The notes beneath the pieces are model-generated. The model searched no databases. It had not been told where the DNA came from and saw only the letters and a list, made by a program, of their open reading frames with translations. Made by a program: the position numbers and the translations under genes. DNA of 64,000 nucleotides from Eubacterium sp. UBA3782 (GTDB lineage: Bacteria > Bacillota > Clostridia > Lachnospirales > Lachnospiraceae): positions 4,696 through 68,695 of the forward strand of contig DFFG01000073.1 of the NCBI GenBank assembly GCA_002368795.1, given 5' to 3'. Below are positions 1 to 8,247 of this stretch, piece after piece (position 1 is the stretch's first letter; each line of letters starts with the position of its first letter).

Positions 1-659
1 CCGTTTCCACCCAGCACTATAATTTTGCTGTCAAGGCCTTTACGGATATGATCCGCCGGATGGATCCGGAGAAATACCTTTTCTTTATTCACGAGACAAA
101 GACAAAAGAGGTCCTGGACGATGTCCGGAGCATGAAAAGCGAGATCGGCATCATATCTTATTCCAGATCCAATGAAACCGTGATCAAAAAGCTGTTTCGT
201 GAATACGGGCTCTGTTTTACACCGCTCATGAAAAGAGAGCCTTACATCTATGTCTGGCAGGATCACGAGCTGGCGGGGAGAGCGGAGATTTCCATAGAGG
301 AGATGCAAAAGTATCCCTGCGTCACCTTTGACCAGAGCAGTGACAGCCGGTTCTATCTGACCGAGGAAGCCCTGGCCGACTATACCTTCGACAAGATGAT
401 CAAGTCGGACGATCGTGCAACTTCGATGGAGATCATCGCGAAGCTTGGCGGCTATTCGATCGGTTCCGGGATGCTGTCCGGGGAGGAGGCGATCCTGCAG
501 GGCCTGGTGGGGATAAAGCTAAAGGAGGAGGATCCGCTCATCATCGGCTATATCACAAGAAAAGACAGCCGGATGTCACCTTATGGGGAAGTCTATCTTG
601 CGGAACTTCTGAAATACAGAGAGATCGAGACAGCTGATCTGGAAGAGAAAACAAAATGA
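1..659 (+). CDS. LysR-family transcriptional regulator, C-terminal part (5' truncated by window)
   Basis: The reading frame is open from the first bases of the window to the TGA at 657-659, so only the effector-binding domain is present; the DNA-binding helix-turn-helix lies upstream of the window. The first residues read VSTQHYNFAVKAF, a stretch typical of the start of the LysR substrate-binding fold, and YPCVTFDQSS and GYSIGSGML fit the same two-lobed domain. A hairpin (CTCCGGG at 673-679 with CCCGGAG at 695-701) follows the stop but has no T-run. The next gene is metY in the same orientation, with a perfect dyad in front of its promoter, so a role in controlling sulfur amino acid synthesis is plausible (inference from neighbourhood). 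Family confident, effector unknown. Confidence 0.85.
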   Translation, partial: VSTQHYNFAVKAFTDMIRRMDPEKYLFFIHETKTKEVLDDVRSMKSEIGIISYSRSNETVIKKLFREYGLCFTPLMKREPYIYVWQDHELAGRAEISIEEMQKYPCVTFDQSSDSRFYLTEEALADYTFDKMIKSDDRATSMEIIAKLGGYSIGSGMLSGEEAILQGLVGIKLKEEDPLIIGYITRKDSRMSPYGEVYLAELLKYREIETADLEEKTK

Positions 660-740
660 CGGATTTGGATGACTCCGGGCAGAAAAGGAAGAACCCCGGA
701 GCCATGCAGAGATAGAAAAATGTATATAGGGCGCAAACTG

Positions 741-769
741 GCCGGTGATAACCTTTGCTTATCACCGGC
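741..769. promoter_or_regulatory. Perfect 11-bp dyad upstream of the metY promoter, candidate LysR operator
   Basis: GCCGGTGATAA (741-751) and TTATCACCGGC (759-769) are perfect inverted repeats around a 7-base centre. There is no T-run after it, so it is a poor terminator. It ends 16 bases before the -35 hexamer at 786, a usual place for a LysR activator site, and a LysR gene lies just upstream. That this regulator binds here is inference. Confidence 0.5.
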
Positions 770-785
770 TATTAAAATGCCCAAA

Positions 786-814
786 TTTACGAAAGCGGGC
801 AGCAGCACTATAAT
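786..814 (+). promoter_or_regulatory. Sigma-A-type promoter for the metY leader
   Basis: -35 TTTACG (786-791), 17-base spacer, -10 TATAAT (809-814). The -10 is a perfect match and the spacing is optimal. Transcription would start near 821, giving a leader of about 275 bases before metY that contains a small ORF and a terminator. Confidence 0.65.
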
Positions 815-845
815 CAAAGCATAACAAACGAAGGAGGCGTAAGAG

Positions 846-965
846 ATGTACACAGCAGATAATTGCATTCAGAATCACATCATGTGCGGCCGAATGCCGA
901 TCTCCCGGGCAGCAGAGGCAGCCGGGGTATCAGGTGCTTTGTACCTGCGCCCAGATCTGCTGTAA
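846..965 (+). CDS. Putative 39-aa leader peptide upstream of metY
   Basis: ATG at 846 is preceded by AGGAGG at 832-837 with an 8-base spacer, a ribosome site as good as those of the large genes here. The peptide begins MYTADNCIQNHIMCGRM and ends ALYLRPDLL. It has Cys at 7 and 14 and Met at 1, 13 and 17, clustered in its first half. A rho-independent terminator follows 33 bases after its stop, before metY. A short translated ORF rich in the pathway product amino acids, then a terminator, then a biosynthetic gene, is the layout of transcription attenuation. It could also be a small functional peptide or a chance ORF; I know of no family for it. Confidence 0.5.
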   Translation: MYTADNCIQNHIMCGRMPISRAAEAAGVSGALYLRPDLL

Positions 966-998
966 TGGCAGAAGAATCATCAAAAGATCGCCATTTGC

Positions 999-1031
999 CC
1001 GGGAGCTTTCAGGATAAGCCCCGGTTTTTTT
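999..1031 (+). terminator. Rho-independent terminator in the metY leader (attenuator candidate)
   Basis: CCGGG-A-GCTT (999-1008) pairs with AAGCCCCGG (1016-1024), nine base pairs with one bulged A and a 7-base loop, followed directly by seven T (1025-1031). It lies 65 bases before metY and downstream of the metY promoter, so unless antiterminated it would stop transcription before the gene. Confidence 0.7.
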
Positions 1032-1096
1032 GTATAAAACCAGCCTGGATCATACATTGCATTAATAAAAAGAAAATCAAAAAGGAGAAATGAATC

Positions 1097-2383
1097 ATGA
1101 GTAAATATAGATTTGAGACTTTACAGCTGCACGTTGGACAGGAGCAGGCCGATCCGGCTACGGATTCCCGGGCGGTTCCGATCTATCAGACGACCTCTTA
1201 TGTGTTCCATAACAGCCAGCATGCTGCCGACCGTTTCGGTCTGGCTGACGCGGGCAATATCTATGGAAGACTGACCAATTCCACCCAGGATGTTCTGGAA
1301 AAACGGCTTGCCGCGCTTGAGGGCGGAAGTGCTGCTTTGGCGGTTGCCTCCGGTGCGGCTGCGATCACCTACGCGATTCAAGCGCTTGCAGCAAGCGGCG
1401 GACATATCGTCGCGCAGAAGACGATCTACGGCGGTTCCTTCAACCTGCTGGAGCATACGCTTCCCCAGTATGGGATCCAGACGAGCTTCGTCAACATCCA
1501 CGATCTGGCAGAGGTCGAGGCGGCCATTCAGGAGGATACCAGAGCGATCTTTCTGGAGACCCTCGGCAATCCGAACAGTGATATCCCGGATATTGATGCG
1601 GTAGCGGAGCTGGCTCACCGGCATGGTCTGCCGGTCGTGATCGACAATACCTTCGGTACACCTTACCTTATCCGGCCGATCGAACACGGTGCGGATATCG
1701 TCGTCCACTCTGCAACCAAGTTTATCGGCGGACACGGCACGACCCTTGGCGGCATTATCGTCGACTCCGGCAATTTTGACTGGAGCGCATCCGGGAAATA
1801 CCCGAACATCGCCGAGCCGAATCCGAGCTATCATGGCATTTCTTTCCAGCAGGCTGCCGGACCGGCTGCCTTCGTGACCTATATCCGGGCGATCCTGCTG
1901 CGGGATACCGGTGCGGCAATCTCACCATTCAACGCATTTCTTCTGCTTCAGGGCGTAGAGACCCTGTCCCTCCGGCTGGAGAGGCATGCAGAGAATACCA
2001 AAAAGGTAGTGGAATTCCTGAGCAGCCATCCACTGGTGGAAAAGGTCAATCATCCGTCTCTGCCGGAGCACCCGAATCATGCCCTGTACGAAAAGTATTT
2101 CCCGAACGGCGGCGCATCTATCTTTACCTTCGAGATCAAAGGTGGACAGGAAGAGGCCTGGGCATTTATCGACAATCTCCAGATCTTCTCCCTGCTTGCA
2201 AATGTAGCGGATGTGAAGAGCCTGGTAATTCATCCGGCATCCACCACCCATTCCCAGCTTTCTGCCGAAGAGCTTCTGGATCAGGGCATTCGTCCGAACA
2301 CGATCCGGCTTTCCATCGGTACAGAACATATCGATGACATTATCCAGGATCTGGAGAATGGATTTGCTGCGATAAAGGGATGA
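1097..2383 (+). CDS. metY: O-acetylhomoserine sulfhydrylase (aminocarboxypropyltransferase)
   Basis: Cytosolic PLP enzyme of the Cys/Met metabolism family that converts O-acetylhomoserine and sulfide to homocysteine. At 428 aa it has the usual MetY length, longer than cystathionine gamma-synthases. The start region [15 protein letters not shown] is characteristic, as is the PLP lysine K208 in [18 protein letters not shown] 1097 follows AGGAGAA with good spacing. It stands alone, with its own promoter, leader ORF and terminator upstream. A long perfect hairpin separates it from the convergent minus-strand genes. Control by the upstream LysR protein and by attenuation is inferred. Confidence 0.95.
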   Translation: MSKYRFETLQLHVGQEQADPATDSRAVPIYQTTSYVFHNSQHAADRFGLADAGNIYGRLTNSTQDVLEKRLAALEGGSAALAVASGAAAITYAIQALAASGGHIVAQKTIYGGSFNLLEHTLPQYGIQTSFVNIHDLAEVEAAIQEDTRAIFLETLGNPNSDIPDIDAVAELAHRHGLPVVIDNTFGTPYLIRPIEHGADIVVHSATKFIGGHGTTLGGIIVDSGNFDWSASGKYPNIAEPNPSYHGISFQQAAGPAAFVTYIRAILLRDTGAAISPFNAFLLLQGVETLSLRLERHAENTKKVVEFLSSHPLVEKVNHPSLPEHPNHALYEKYFPNGGASIFTFEIKGGQEEAWAFIDNLQIFSLLANVADVKSLVIHPASTTHSQLSAEELLDQGIRPNTIRLSIGTEHIDDIIQDLENGFAAIKG

Positions 2384-2441
2384 TGCCGGCAGCGAGGTAT
2401 GCTGCACGCAGGGCAGGAGCAGAAGTGAAGATAAACGCAAA

Positions 2442-2474
2442 GCAGGAACGGCTATCCAAGATAGCCGTTCCTGC
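2442..2474. terminator. Bidirectional terminator hairpin between convergent genes
   Basis: GCAGGAACGGCTATC (2442-2456), loop CAA, GATAGCCGTTCCTGC (2460-2474): a perfect 15-bp stem. It contains the stop codon and last codons of the minus-strand gene ending at 2452. This junction uses a plain hairpin, not the A/B repeat elements found at most other convergent junctions here. Confidence 0.75.
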
Positions 2475-2859
2475 GGTTTAATTCCTTCTCGATTTTGTTC
2501 AGGGTATCGAAGAACCGGTGGGTAGCGATCATCGGCCCAAAGAAAAGGATGCCAAATACGTTCCAGCCAAACATGTGGCGAAAGGAGGTATGCTTTCCGG
2601 GGATCCCCAGCTCCCGTGCCTTTTCTCCCAGCTCTTCGCTGATTCTGGCCATCCAGACGAGGGTGTAGATAAACAGCGTCGGAATGCCAAGAAGGTAGGC
2701 GGTCCGATAGGGCTGTGTCGGATGCCCCAGGATCTCATCGATCTCATCCTGCAGCCCCATGGGCATGCAGATCAGAAAAAACAATCCGGCTGTAAAAAAG
2801 TCAATAAATCCGAGCCAGAACCCGGGCCTGTCTGTGTGAGCGAATCTTCTTTGCTTCAT
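2452..2859 (-). CDS. Small membrane protein of unknown function
   Basis: 135 aa with about three hydrophobic segments (WLGFIDFFTAGLFFLICMPM near residues 15-35, YLLGIPTLFIYTLVWMAR near 54-71, FGWNVFGILFFGPMI near 97-112). The layout, with charged loops such as ISEELGEKARELGI between segments, recalls DUF4234-type membrane proteins, but I am not certain of the family. Its start overlaps the stop of the upstream oxidoreductase by four bases (ATGA), so the two are translationally coupled. The last codons lie inside the terminator hairpin. No function can be assigned. Confidence 0.6.
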   Translation of the reverse strand: MKQRRFAHTDRPGFWLGFIDFFTAGLFFLICMPMGLQDEIDEILGHPTQPYRTAYLLGIPTLFIYTLVWMARISEELGEKARELGIPGKHTSFRHMFGWNVFGILFFGPMIATHRFFDTLNKIEKELNRRNGYLG

Positions 2860-3983
2860 GGCAGGTCCGTTTCTGCTTCTTTCGGCAGAAGCTCTCTCCA
2901 GCTGTCAAATGCGGCAGGGCGTACACAGGAGGTCTCTGTATCCTGAGGCAGGTTTGTGCTGCCGCTTTTCAGGATCTTTTCCATTACATCCAGCACATGG
3001 CAGGCCATCTCCATGGAAGCAAGATGTGTGCCTCCCTCCCGGATGCAGCGGGCCATGTCGGCAGGGCCGATTCCGCGGGAATTCCCGGAAAGCGGAGATA
3101 TCATCTCCAGGTCCTGCCAGTTGGGATCTCTCTGGCCGCCGGGGAGATATCGGATGCTGCCGCCAAACTGGTTGGCGTCGTTCAGGTCCAGAATCCCTTT
3201 TGTGCCCATGATCCGGAACAGCGGCACTTCCTTCAGCGTGCTGTCGCCGTTGAGGGAAAAACTGCCGGTGATCCCGTTTTTCAGTGTCAGCACGGCATTG
3301 ACCTGGGCTTCATTATCATATACAAAGTCCTCCCCAAACTCCGGAGAGCTGGGAATGCTGTTCTTTCGGATCCGTGCATGGTTGCCGACTTTGGCGTAGA
3401 CCTGGTCCACAGGGCCCAGCAGGGCGATGAGGGCGGTCAGAAAGTAGACGCCGAAATCGTAGCAGATCCCGCCATAGGGCATGCGCAGGAATTTGAACAG
3501 GCTGGCCAGCAGGGTCAGATCCCGGTTGACAACAACATGGAAGGAGGTGACTTCGCCGATCAGCCCGTCATCCAGTGCCTTCCTTGCGGTTTGCAGCGCA
3601 CTTCCCATAAAGGTTTCCGGAGCAGCGCCAAGGCGCAGTCCTTTTTCTTTGGCCAGGGCGATGAGCTCTCTGGCCTGCCACAGCTCAGCTGCCAGCGGCT
3701 TTTCTGTGTATACATGCTTTCCGGCAAGGAGTGCCTGTTTGATCAGCTCATAATGGGTCGGGGCAGGGGTCAGCACCACGACCAGCTCAATGTCCGGATC
3801 GGCCAGAATATCATCGGTCGTGGACGGGAGGATCCCATACTGGGCTGCCTTTCTTTTTGCGTTTTCCAGATGAGTCGCGCAGCAGGCGGTGACCTCCAGC
3901 GTCGGAAAACGATTGATCATATTGCTCAAATAGATATCACTGATCGCGCCGCAGCCGATCACAGCAGTATGGACAGGCTTCAT
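2856..3983 (-). CDS. Gfo/Idh/MocA family NAD(P)-dependent oxidoreductase
   Basis: 375 aa. The N-terminal Rossmann fold begins VHTAVIGCGAISDIYLSNM, with the GxGxxx nucleotide-binding loop; the family EKP motif is present as VYTEKPLAAEL, carrying the catalytic lysine. The C-terminal alpha/beta domain has GGICYDFGVYFLTALIALLG. Members act on sugars, inositols or glycosides; nothing here fixes the substrate. ATG 3983 is preceded on the minus strand by AAGGAGGT. It forms a two-gene operon with the small membrane protein. Confidence 0.88.
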   Translation of the reverse strand: MKPVHTAVIGCGAISDIYLSNMINRFPTLEVTACCATHLENAKRKAAQYGILPSTTDDILADPDIELVVVLTPAPTHYELIKQALLAGKHVYTEKPLAAELWQARELIALAKEKGLRLGAAPETFMGSALQTARKALDDGLIGEVTSFHVVVNRDLTLLASLFKFLRMPYGGICYDFGVYFLTALIALLGPVDQVYAKVGNHARIRKNSIPSSPEFGEDFVYDNEAQVNAVLTLKNGITGSFSLNGDSTLKEVPLFRIMGTKGILDLNDANQFGGSIRYLPGGQRDPNWQDLEMISPLSGNSRGIGPADMARCIREGGTHLASMEMACHVLDVMEKILKSGSTNLPQDTETSCVRPAAFDSWRELLPKEAETDLP

Positions 3984-4231
3984 ATGACCTCCTTATAGAC
4001 AGGATTATCTAAAACTTCAGGGCCTGCACCGCAGGGCAAAACAAAGAGATGCCAGGTCCATCAGGAACGGACCGGCGGGCAGGATGTTCTCTGCTGATTA
4101 TAACACAGAGAGAAGGAAAAACGGAAGGACAGGCCCGTATTTCCGGTACCTTTCAGACATCTGCACAAATGTCTGTCTGCCCTGGCAGAGCGGACATTTG
4201 TCGGACATTCCTGTCGTTCCCGCCGGGGTTT

Positions 4232-4259
4232 TTGACTTGTGTTTTCCACGAAATAGTAT
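4232..4259 (+). promoter_or_regulatory. Putative promoter of the GlpA/GlpB-like operon
   Basis: TTGACT (4232-4237), 16-base spacer, TAGTAT (4254-4259). It lies in the 483-base gap between the divergent oxidoreductase (starts 3983) and the operon (starts 4467). I see no gene in that gap; besides this promoter it holds one hairpin. Confidence 0.45.
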
Positions 4260-4319
4260 ATGATTAATACATACAATAATAATCTTATGAGGTAGAAACA
4301 GCAGAGAGCAGACCAGATG

Positions 4320-4339
4320 CCCAGGATCCAGATCCTGGG
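4320..4339 (+). promoter_or_regulatory. Leader hairpin upstream of the GlpA-like gene
   Basis: CCCAGGAT (4320-4327) and ATCCTGGG (4332-4339) form a perfect 8-bp stem with a 4-base loop, in the 5' leader about 130 bases before the start codon. A run of six T follows at 4351-4356, twelve bases after the stem, so it may be a weak attenuator or only an operator dyad. Confidence 0.35.
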
Positions 4340-4466
4340 GCCAGGCATGCTTTTTTGCGTTGCAGGAGAACCTCCGGTTGTGTGAGACGTGCCGCGTGAC
4401 ATACAGCAGGCCTTGACCGGGGAATCACAAAGGCAGTATAGAAACTGTCTGACAAGGAGGAACGCG

Positions 4467-5915
4467 ATGTATGATGTGATCGTGATCGGCGCCGGTGTCT
4501 CCGGCTGCGCGGTCGCCAGAGAGCTTTCCCGTTATAAGGCCAGCGTATGTGTGCTGGAAAAATGTGAGGATGTATGTGAAGGTACATCCAAGGCCAATTC
4601 CGGCATCGTCCATGCCGGGTTTGACGCAGAGCCGGGCTCTGTGATGGCCAGACTGAATGTCAGAGGCAATGAGATGATGGACGATCTGGCCAGGGATCTG
4701 GATATTCCGTTTAAACGGATCGGATCGATGGTGGTATGTACGGATGAGAGCCAGAGGGACGGCCTTGACCTTCTGCTTGCGCGGGGCAAAGCCAATGGCG
4801 TAAAGGGACTCCGGATCCTGGAGCGCGCAGAGGCGCTGGAGATGGAGCCCAATCTTTCCGGGGATACGGTCGCCGTACTCTATGCGCCGACCGGCGGGAT
4901 CGTCTGTCCGTTTGAACTGAACATCGCCATGGCCGAGAATGCCTTTGTAAACGGCGTTGAGTTCCGCTTTAATACAAGGGTGGAGGATATCACAAGAAAC
5001 GAAGAGGGACTGTGGGTGCTGCGGACAAACAACGGACAGTACATGGCCAGATGCGTGGTCAATGCCGCAGGTGTGTACGCAGACCGCATCCACAATATGG
5101 TCAGCCAGGAGACCATGCATATCATCGAACGCCGGGGCGAGTATATCCTGATGGACAAGGAGGCCGGAGACCACGTGTCTCATACCATCTTTGCCCTGCC
5201 GACAAAGTATGGCAAGGGTGTACTGGTCACGCCCACGGTGCACGGCAATCTGCTGGCCGGTCCGACGGCCATCGATATGGAGAATAAGGAAGGAACGGCG
5301 ACCACGGCAGAGGGGCTCGCGCAGGTGACCGGCAAGGCTGGCCGCACGGTGCGAAATGTGCCTCTGCGGAAGGTGATCACTTCTTTTGCCGGCCTTCGCG
5401 CCCATCTGGAGCAGCATGATTTTGTCATTGGGCCTGTCAGCGGTGCTCCTGGCTTTTTTGATGTAGCTGGGATCGAATCGCCGGGTCTGACGGCATCGCC
5501 GGCAATCGGCGAGATGGCTGCCGGCCTTGTGCGGGAGCTGCTGGGACTGGAAGAGAAGAGCGAATGGATCGGAACCAGAAAGGGGATCCGGCGGACGGCA
5601 GGTCTGTCTCCGGACGAGATGAATGCGCTGATCCGGGAGGAGCCGGCCTACGGCACGATCGTCTGCCGGTGCGAGTCGGTCACCGAAGGCGAGATCCTCG
5701 ATGCTATCCGCCGTCCGCTGGGCGCAAGAAGCCTGGACGGCATCAAACGGCGGACAAGAGCCGGTATGGGAAGATGCCAGTCTGGCTTCTGCTCGCCAAG
5801 AACCATGGAGATCATCAGCCGTGAACTTGGCCTGTCCTATGAGGAGATCACCAAATGCGGTGGACGGTCCGTGATCGCTCCGGAGAGAACAAAGGGGGAG
5901 GTGACCGAAGCATGA
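4467..5915 (+). CDS. GlpA-like FAD-dependent oxidoreductase with C-terminal [2Fe-2S] (BFD-like) domain
   Basis: 482 aa. Begins MYDVIVIGAGVSGCAVAREL, the FAD-binding GxGxxG loop of the DAO fold, followed by TSKANSGIVHAGFD, typical of glycerol-3-phosphate/L-2-hydroxyglutarate oxidases. The last 90 residues hold four cysteines in IVCRCESVTEGEI and GMGRCQSGFCSP, the BFD-like ferredoxin domain of anaerobic GlpA. ATG 4467 is chosen over upstream starts because AAGGAGG precedes it. The stop overlaps the next gene by four bases. With the next two genes it forms the GlpA-GlpB-DUF1667 set of anaerobic Firmicutes, probably passing electrons from a 2-hydroxy acid or glycerol-3-phosphate. No glycerol kinase or facilitator is nearby, so the substrate is open. 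Confidence 0.85.
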   Translation: MYDVIVIGAGVSGCAVARELSRYKASVCVLEKCEDVCEGTSKANSGIVHAGFDAEPGSVMARLNVRGNEMMDDLARDLDIPFKRIGSMVVCTDESQRDGLDLLLARGKANGVKGLRILERAEALEMEPNLSGDTVAVLYAPTGGIVCPFELNIAMAENAFVNGVEFRFNTRVEDITRNEEGLWVLRTNNGQYMARCVVNAAGVYADRIHNMVSQETMHIIERRGEYILMDKEAGDHVSHTIFALPTKYGKGVLVTPTVHGNLLAGPTAIDMENKEGTATTAEGLAQVTGKAGRTVRNVPLRKVITSFAGLRAHLEQHDFVIGPVSGAPGFFDVAGIESPGLTASPAIGEMAAGLVRELLGLEEKSEWIGTRKGIRRTAGLSPDEMNALIREEPAYGTIVCRCESVTEGEILDAIRRPLGARSLDGIKRRTRAGMGRCQSGFCSPRTMEIISRELGLSYEEITKCGGRSVIAPERTKGEVTEA

Positions 5916-7180
5916 AGGCATACGATATCGTCATTGCAGGCGGAGGCCCCGCCGGCCTTGCTGCGGCCGCAGCCGCAAAGCGTGCCGGAAATGACAGCAT
6001 CCTGATCCTTGAGAGGGACGGCGAGCTGGGCGGCATACTGAACCAGTGCATCCACAATGGCTTTGGTCTGCACACCTTCAAGGAGGAACTGACCGGGCCG
6101 GAGTATGCGTACCGTTTTATCTGCCAGGTCAAAGAGCTTGGCATCGACTATAAGCTGAATACGATGATCATGGACATTTCCCCAGACAAGACCGTCACGG
6201 CGATGAACCGCGAGGATGGAATGTTCCAGATCCAGGCAAAAGCCGTGATCCTTGCCATGGGCTGCCGCGAGCGCCCGAGGGGTGCGCTGAACATCCCGGG
6301 ATACCGGCCCGCCGGCATATTCTCCGCGGGAACGGCACAGCGGCTGGTCAACATCGAGGGCTATATGCCCGGCAGGGAGGTCGTGATCCTGGGATCAGGA
6401 GATATCGGCCTGATCATGGCCAGGCGGATGACCCTGGAAGGAGCAAAAGTCAAGGTAGTGGCCGAGCTTATGCCCTATTCCGGCGGCCTGAAGCGAAACA
6501 TCGTGCAGTGCCTGGATGATTACGGGATCCCGCTGAAGCTGTCCCATACGGTGGTGGATATCGAGGGCAAGGAGCGCGTCAGCGCAGTCACCATCGCCGA
6601 AGTCGGGCCGGACAGAAAGCCGATCCCCGGCACAGAGGAGCGCTACACCTGCGACACCCTGCTGCTGTCCTGCGGTCTGATTCCGGAGAACGAGCTTTCC
6701 CGGGCAGCTGGCGTGCGCATGGATCCGGTCACCTCAGGACCGGAGGTCAACGAATCCCTGGAAACCAGCATCCCCGGCATCTTCGCCTGCGGAAATGTTC
6801 TTCACGTGCATGATCTGGTGGACTATGTTTCCGAGGAGGCCGGCAGAGCCGGAGAGAACGCGGTAAAATATATCAACAACGGCTGCGTGGACCAGCGGCG
6901 GTCTGATGTGGTGAAGCTGGCCGTCGGCAAAGGCGTGCGGTACACTGTCCCGTCTACCATCGACGCAGAGCGGATGGATGATCTCCTCACGGTCCGCTTC
7001 CGGGTCGGCGATGTGTATAAAAATGCCTACGTCAGTGTCTGGTTTGACGATGAAAGGGTGCTGCACAGCAAAAAACGGATCCTGGCACCCGGCGAGATGG
7101 AGCAGATCATCCTGAAGAAAAAACAGCTCCTGGAGCATCCGGGCCTGCAGAAGATAACTGTAGGCATAGAGATGGAGTAA
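5912..7180 (+). CDS. GlpB-like NAD(P)/FAD-dependent oxidoreductase
   Basis: 422 aa. Starts MKAYDIVIAGGGPAGLAAAA, an FAD-binding loop, and has a second nucleotide-binding loop VVILGSGDIGLIMARRM near residue 170, as in two-dinucleotide flavoproteins. GCRERPRGALNIPGYRPAG and GIFACGNVLHVHDLVD are family hallmarks. ATG 5912 lies inside ATGA shared with the stop of the GlpA-like gene and is preceded by GGGGGAG, so coupling is likely. It probably forms a complex with the preceding BFD-containing subunit and the following Cys-rich protein (inference from conserved gene order). Confidence 0.85.
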   Translation: MKAYDIVIAGGGPAGLAAAAAAKRAGNDSILILERDGELGGILNQCIHNGFGLHTFKEELTGPEYAYRFICQVKELGIDYKLNTMIMDISPDKTVTAMNREDGMFQIQAKAVILAMGCRERPRGALNIPGYRPAGIFSAGTAQRLVNIEGYMPGREVVILGSGDIGLIMARRMTLEGAKVKVVAELMPYSGGLKRNIVQCLDDYGIPLKLSHTVVDIEGKERVSAVTIAEVGPDRKPIPGTEERYTCDTLLLSCGLIPENELSRAAGVRMDPVTSGPEVNESLETSIPGIFACGNVLHVHDLVDYVSEEAGRAGENAVKYINNGCVDQRRSDVVKLAVGKGVRYTVPSTIDAERMDDLLTVRFRVGDVYKNAYVSVWFDDERVLHSKKRILAPGEMEQIILKKKQLLEHPGLQKITVGIEME

Positions 7181-7257
7181 AACAGACCGGACAGCAAAAA
7201 AGAGAAAGGCAGACCGGCAGCGGGCACGGGCCCTATGCCGGTATGGAGGTATCAAAT

Positions 7258-7623
7258 ATGGAAAAAAGAGAGCTTACCTGCATCGGCTGTCCGATGGGCT
7301 GTTCCCTGACGGTATCCATGGATAAAGGTGAGGTGATCAGCGTCGAGGGCAACACCTGCCAGAAGGGCGACGTATATGCCAGAAAAGAGGTCGTCGATCC
7401 CACCCGAATCGTAACAAGCACGATCCGGATCATCGGCGGCGACAAAGCCAGGGTATCCGTCAAGACAGCATCCGACATCCCAAAGGCCAGGATCTTCGCC
7501 GTCATGAAGGAGATCGACAGAGCCTGCGTTACGGCTCCGGCCCACATCGGCGATGTGCTGATCGAAAATGTGGCAGGATGCGGCGTCAATGTGATCGCGA
7601 CCCGTGAGGTACAGAAAGTGTGA
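7258..7623 (+). CDS. DUF1667 domain protein, Cys-rich third gene of the Glp-like operon
   Basis: 121 aa. The N-terminus ELTCIGCPMGCSLTV has a CxxCxxxC cluster, with further cysteines at GNTCQKGDVYA, ACVTAP and GCGVNVIATREV, consistent with metal or Fe-S binding. DUF1667 proteins regularly accompany GlpA/GlpB-type flavoproteins in Clostridia. ATG 7258 is preferred over the ATG at 7243 because GGAGGT sits at 7244-7249. It lies 77 bases after the GlpB-like gene. Its biochemical role is not known; an electron-transfer subunit is the obvious idea. Confidence 0.85.
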   Translation: MEKRELTCIGCPMGCSLTVSMDKGEVISVEGNTCQKGDVYARKEVVDPTRIVTSTIRIIGGDKARVSVKTASDIPKARIFAVMKEIDRACVTAPAHIGDVLIENVAGCGVNVIATREVQKV

Positions 7624-7659
7624 CGTGACACAGAATAAATCTGCGTACGTTATGAGTAA

Positions 7660-7748
7660 AGCACATGCCCAGGAAGACATTAAAGCAAACATTCTGCAGG
7701 GCCGACAGGCCCGAAGCCGTTTGCGTAATGCCTTCCTGGGCATGTGCT
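7660..7748 (-). repeat. Family A structured intergenic repeat, copy A1
   Basis: AGCACATGCCCAGGAAG (7660-7676) pairs perfectly over 17 bp with CTTCCTGGGCATGTGCT (7732-7748). Inside is the family A core, here in reverse orientation: conserved ACGCAAACGGCTTCGG on one side, CTGCAGAATGT and TTTAATGTC on the other, with GCAAAC/GTTTGC and GGGCC/GGCCC pairing. It lies between the convergent Glp-like operon and a minus-strand pseudogene. The other copies are at 13580, 19765, 55446, 55531 and 61959. Confidence 0.8.
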
Positions 7749-7796
7749 ATCTTGGCTGAGCGATTCGTATCAACAAATATAATCTTAGGTTTCGCG

Positions 7797-7860
7797 AAAA
7801 GCCGCCAGGCCTGCAGCTGTCTGAACAGAGTTCGGCAGTATGCAGAGCCTGGCGGCTTTT
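7797..7860. terminator. Long hairpin, probable bidirectional terminator
   Basis: AAAAGCCGCCAGGC (7797-7810) and GCCTGGCGGCTTTT (7847-7860) form a perfect 14-bp stem with A and T runs at the two ends. The 36-base loop has its own CTGCA/TGCAG pairing. It sits beside repeat A1 at the same convergent junction and does not carry the A or B core. Confidence 0.7.
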
Positions 7861-7885
7861 GCTGTAAGAACAGTGAAGTGTAAGA

Positions 7886-8232
7886 TCAGAGGGTTTCTTC
7901 AGGCTGCTCTTCCTCGGGACGCGCGGTGCGGTTTAACATATAACGGCAAGAATTCTCCCATCTTCTAAGGTGGCGAGATGAATTGCACATCATGGCAAGA
8001 AACGGGCCCATGATCATGCCGCCGACAAGGGAGGCCGGGATCAGGACCAGGATGCTGCTGGTCATAATGCCCGCAGCTATGCCAAGGGCCAGCGGCAATG
8101 CTCCAACGGTCAGGAGCAGCCGGCCTTCAGATAGCTTCCCCAGTAAAAGGAGAGCAGCTGCCGGTACCGGTCGAAACCCGTCATGCGGACGGCTTCATTG
8201 TAGGAAGAATCATCGGGAAAAAAGAGTGCCAT
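7886..8232 (-). pseudogene. Frameshifted remnant of a small membrane protein gene
   Basis: Reading from ATG 8232 (GAGGT upstream) the protein runs MALFFPDDSSYNEAVRMTGF, continues to FYWGSYLKAGCS and stops at 8110 after 40 codons. A second frame then reads LLLTVGALPLALGIAAGIM and SSILVLIPASLVGGMIMGPF, an obvious membrane continuation that lacks its own start. One missing base near 8119 (GCCGG for an expected GCCCGG) would join the frames into a YWGSYLKARLLLTVGALPL sequence. The end (NSSRHLRRWENSC) no longer looks like membrane protein, so the 3' part is probably decayed too. The gene starts 15 bases after the preceding minus-strand gene. A sequencing error could explain the frameshift but less easily the odd tail. 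Confidence 0.6.
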
Positions 8233-8247
8233 AGTACATTACCTCAT

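Noticed and set aside
863..1093. 76-codon frame overlapping the metY leader
   Set aside because: It lacks a ribosome site and runs through the terminator; the 846-965 frame has the strong ribosome site.
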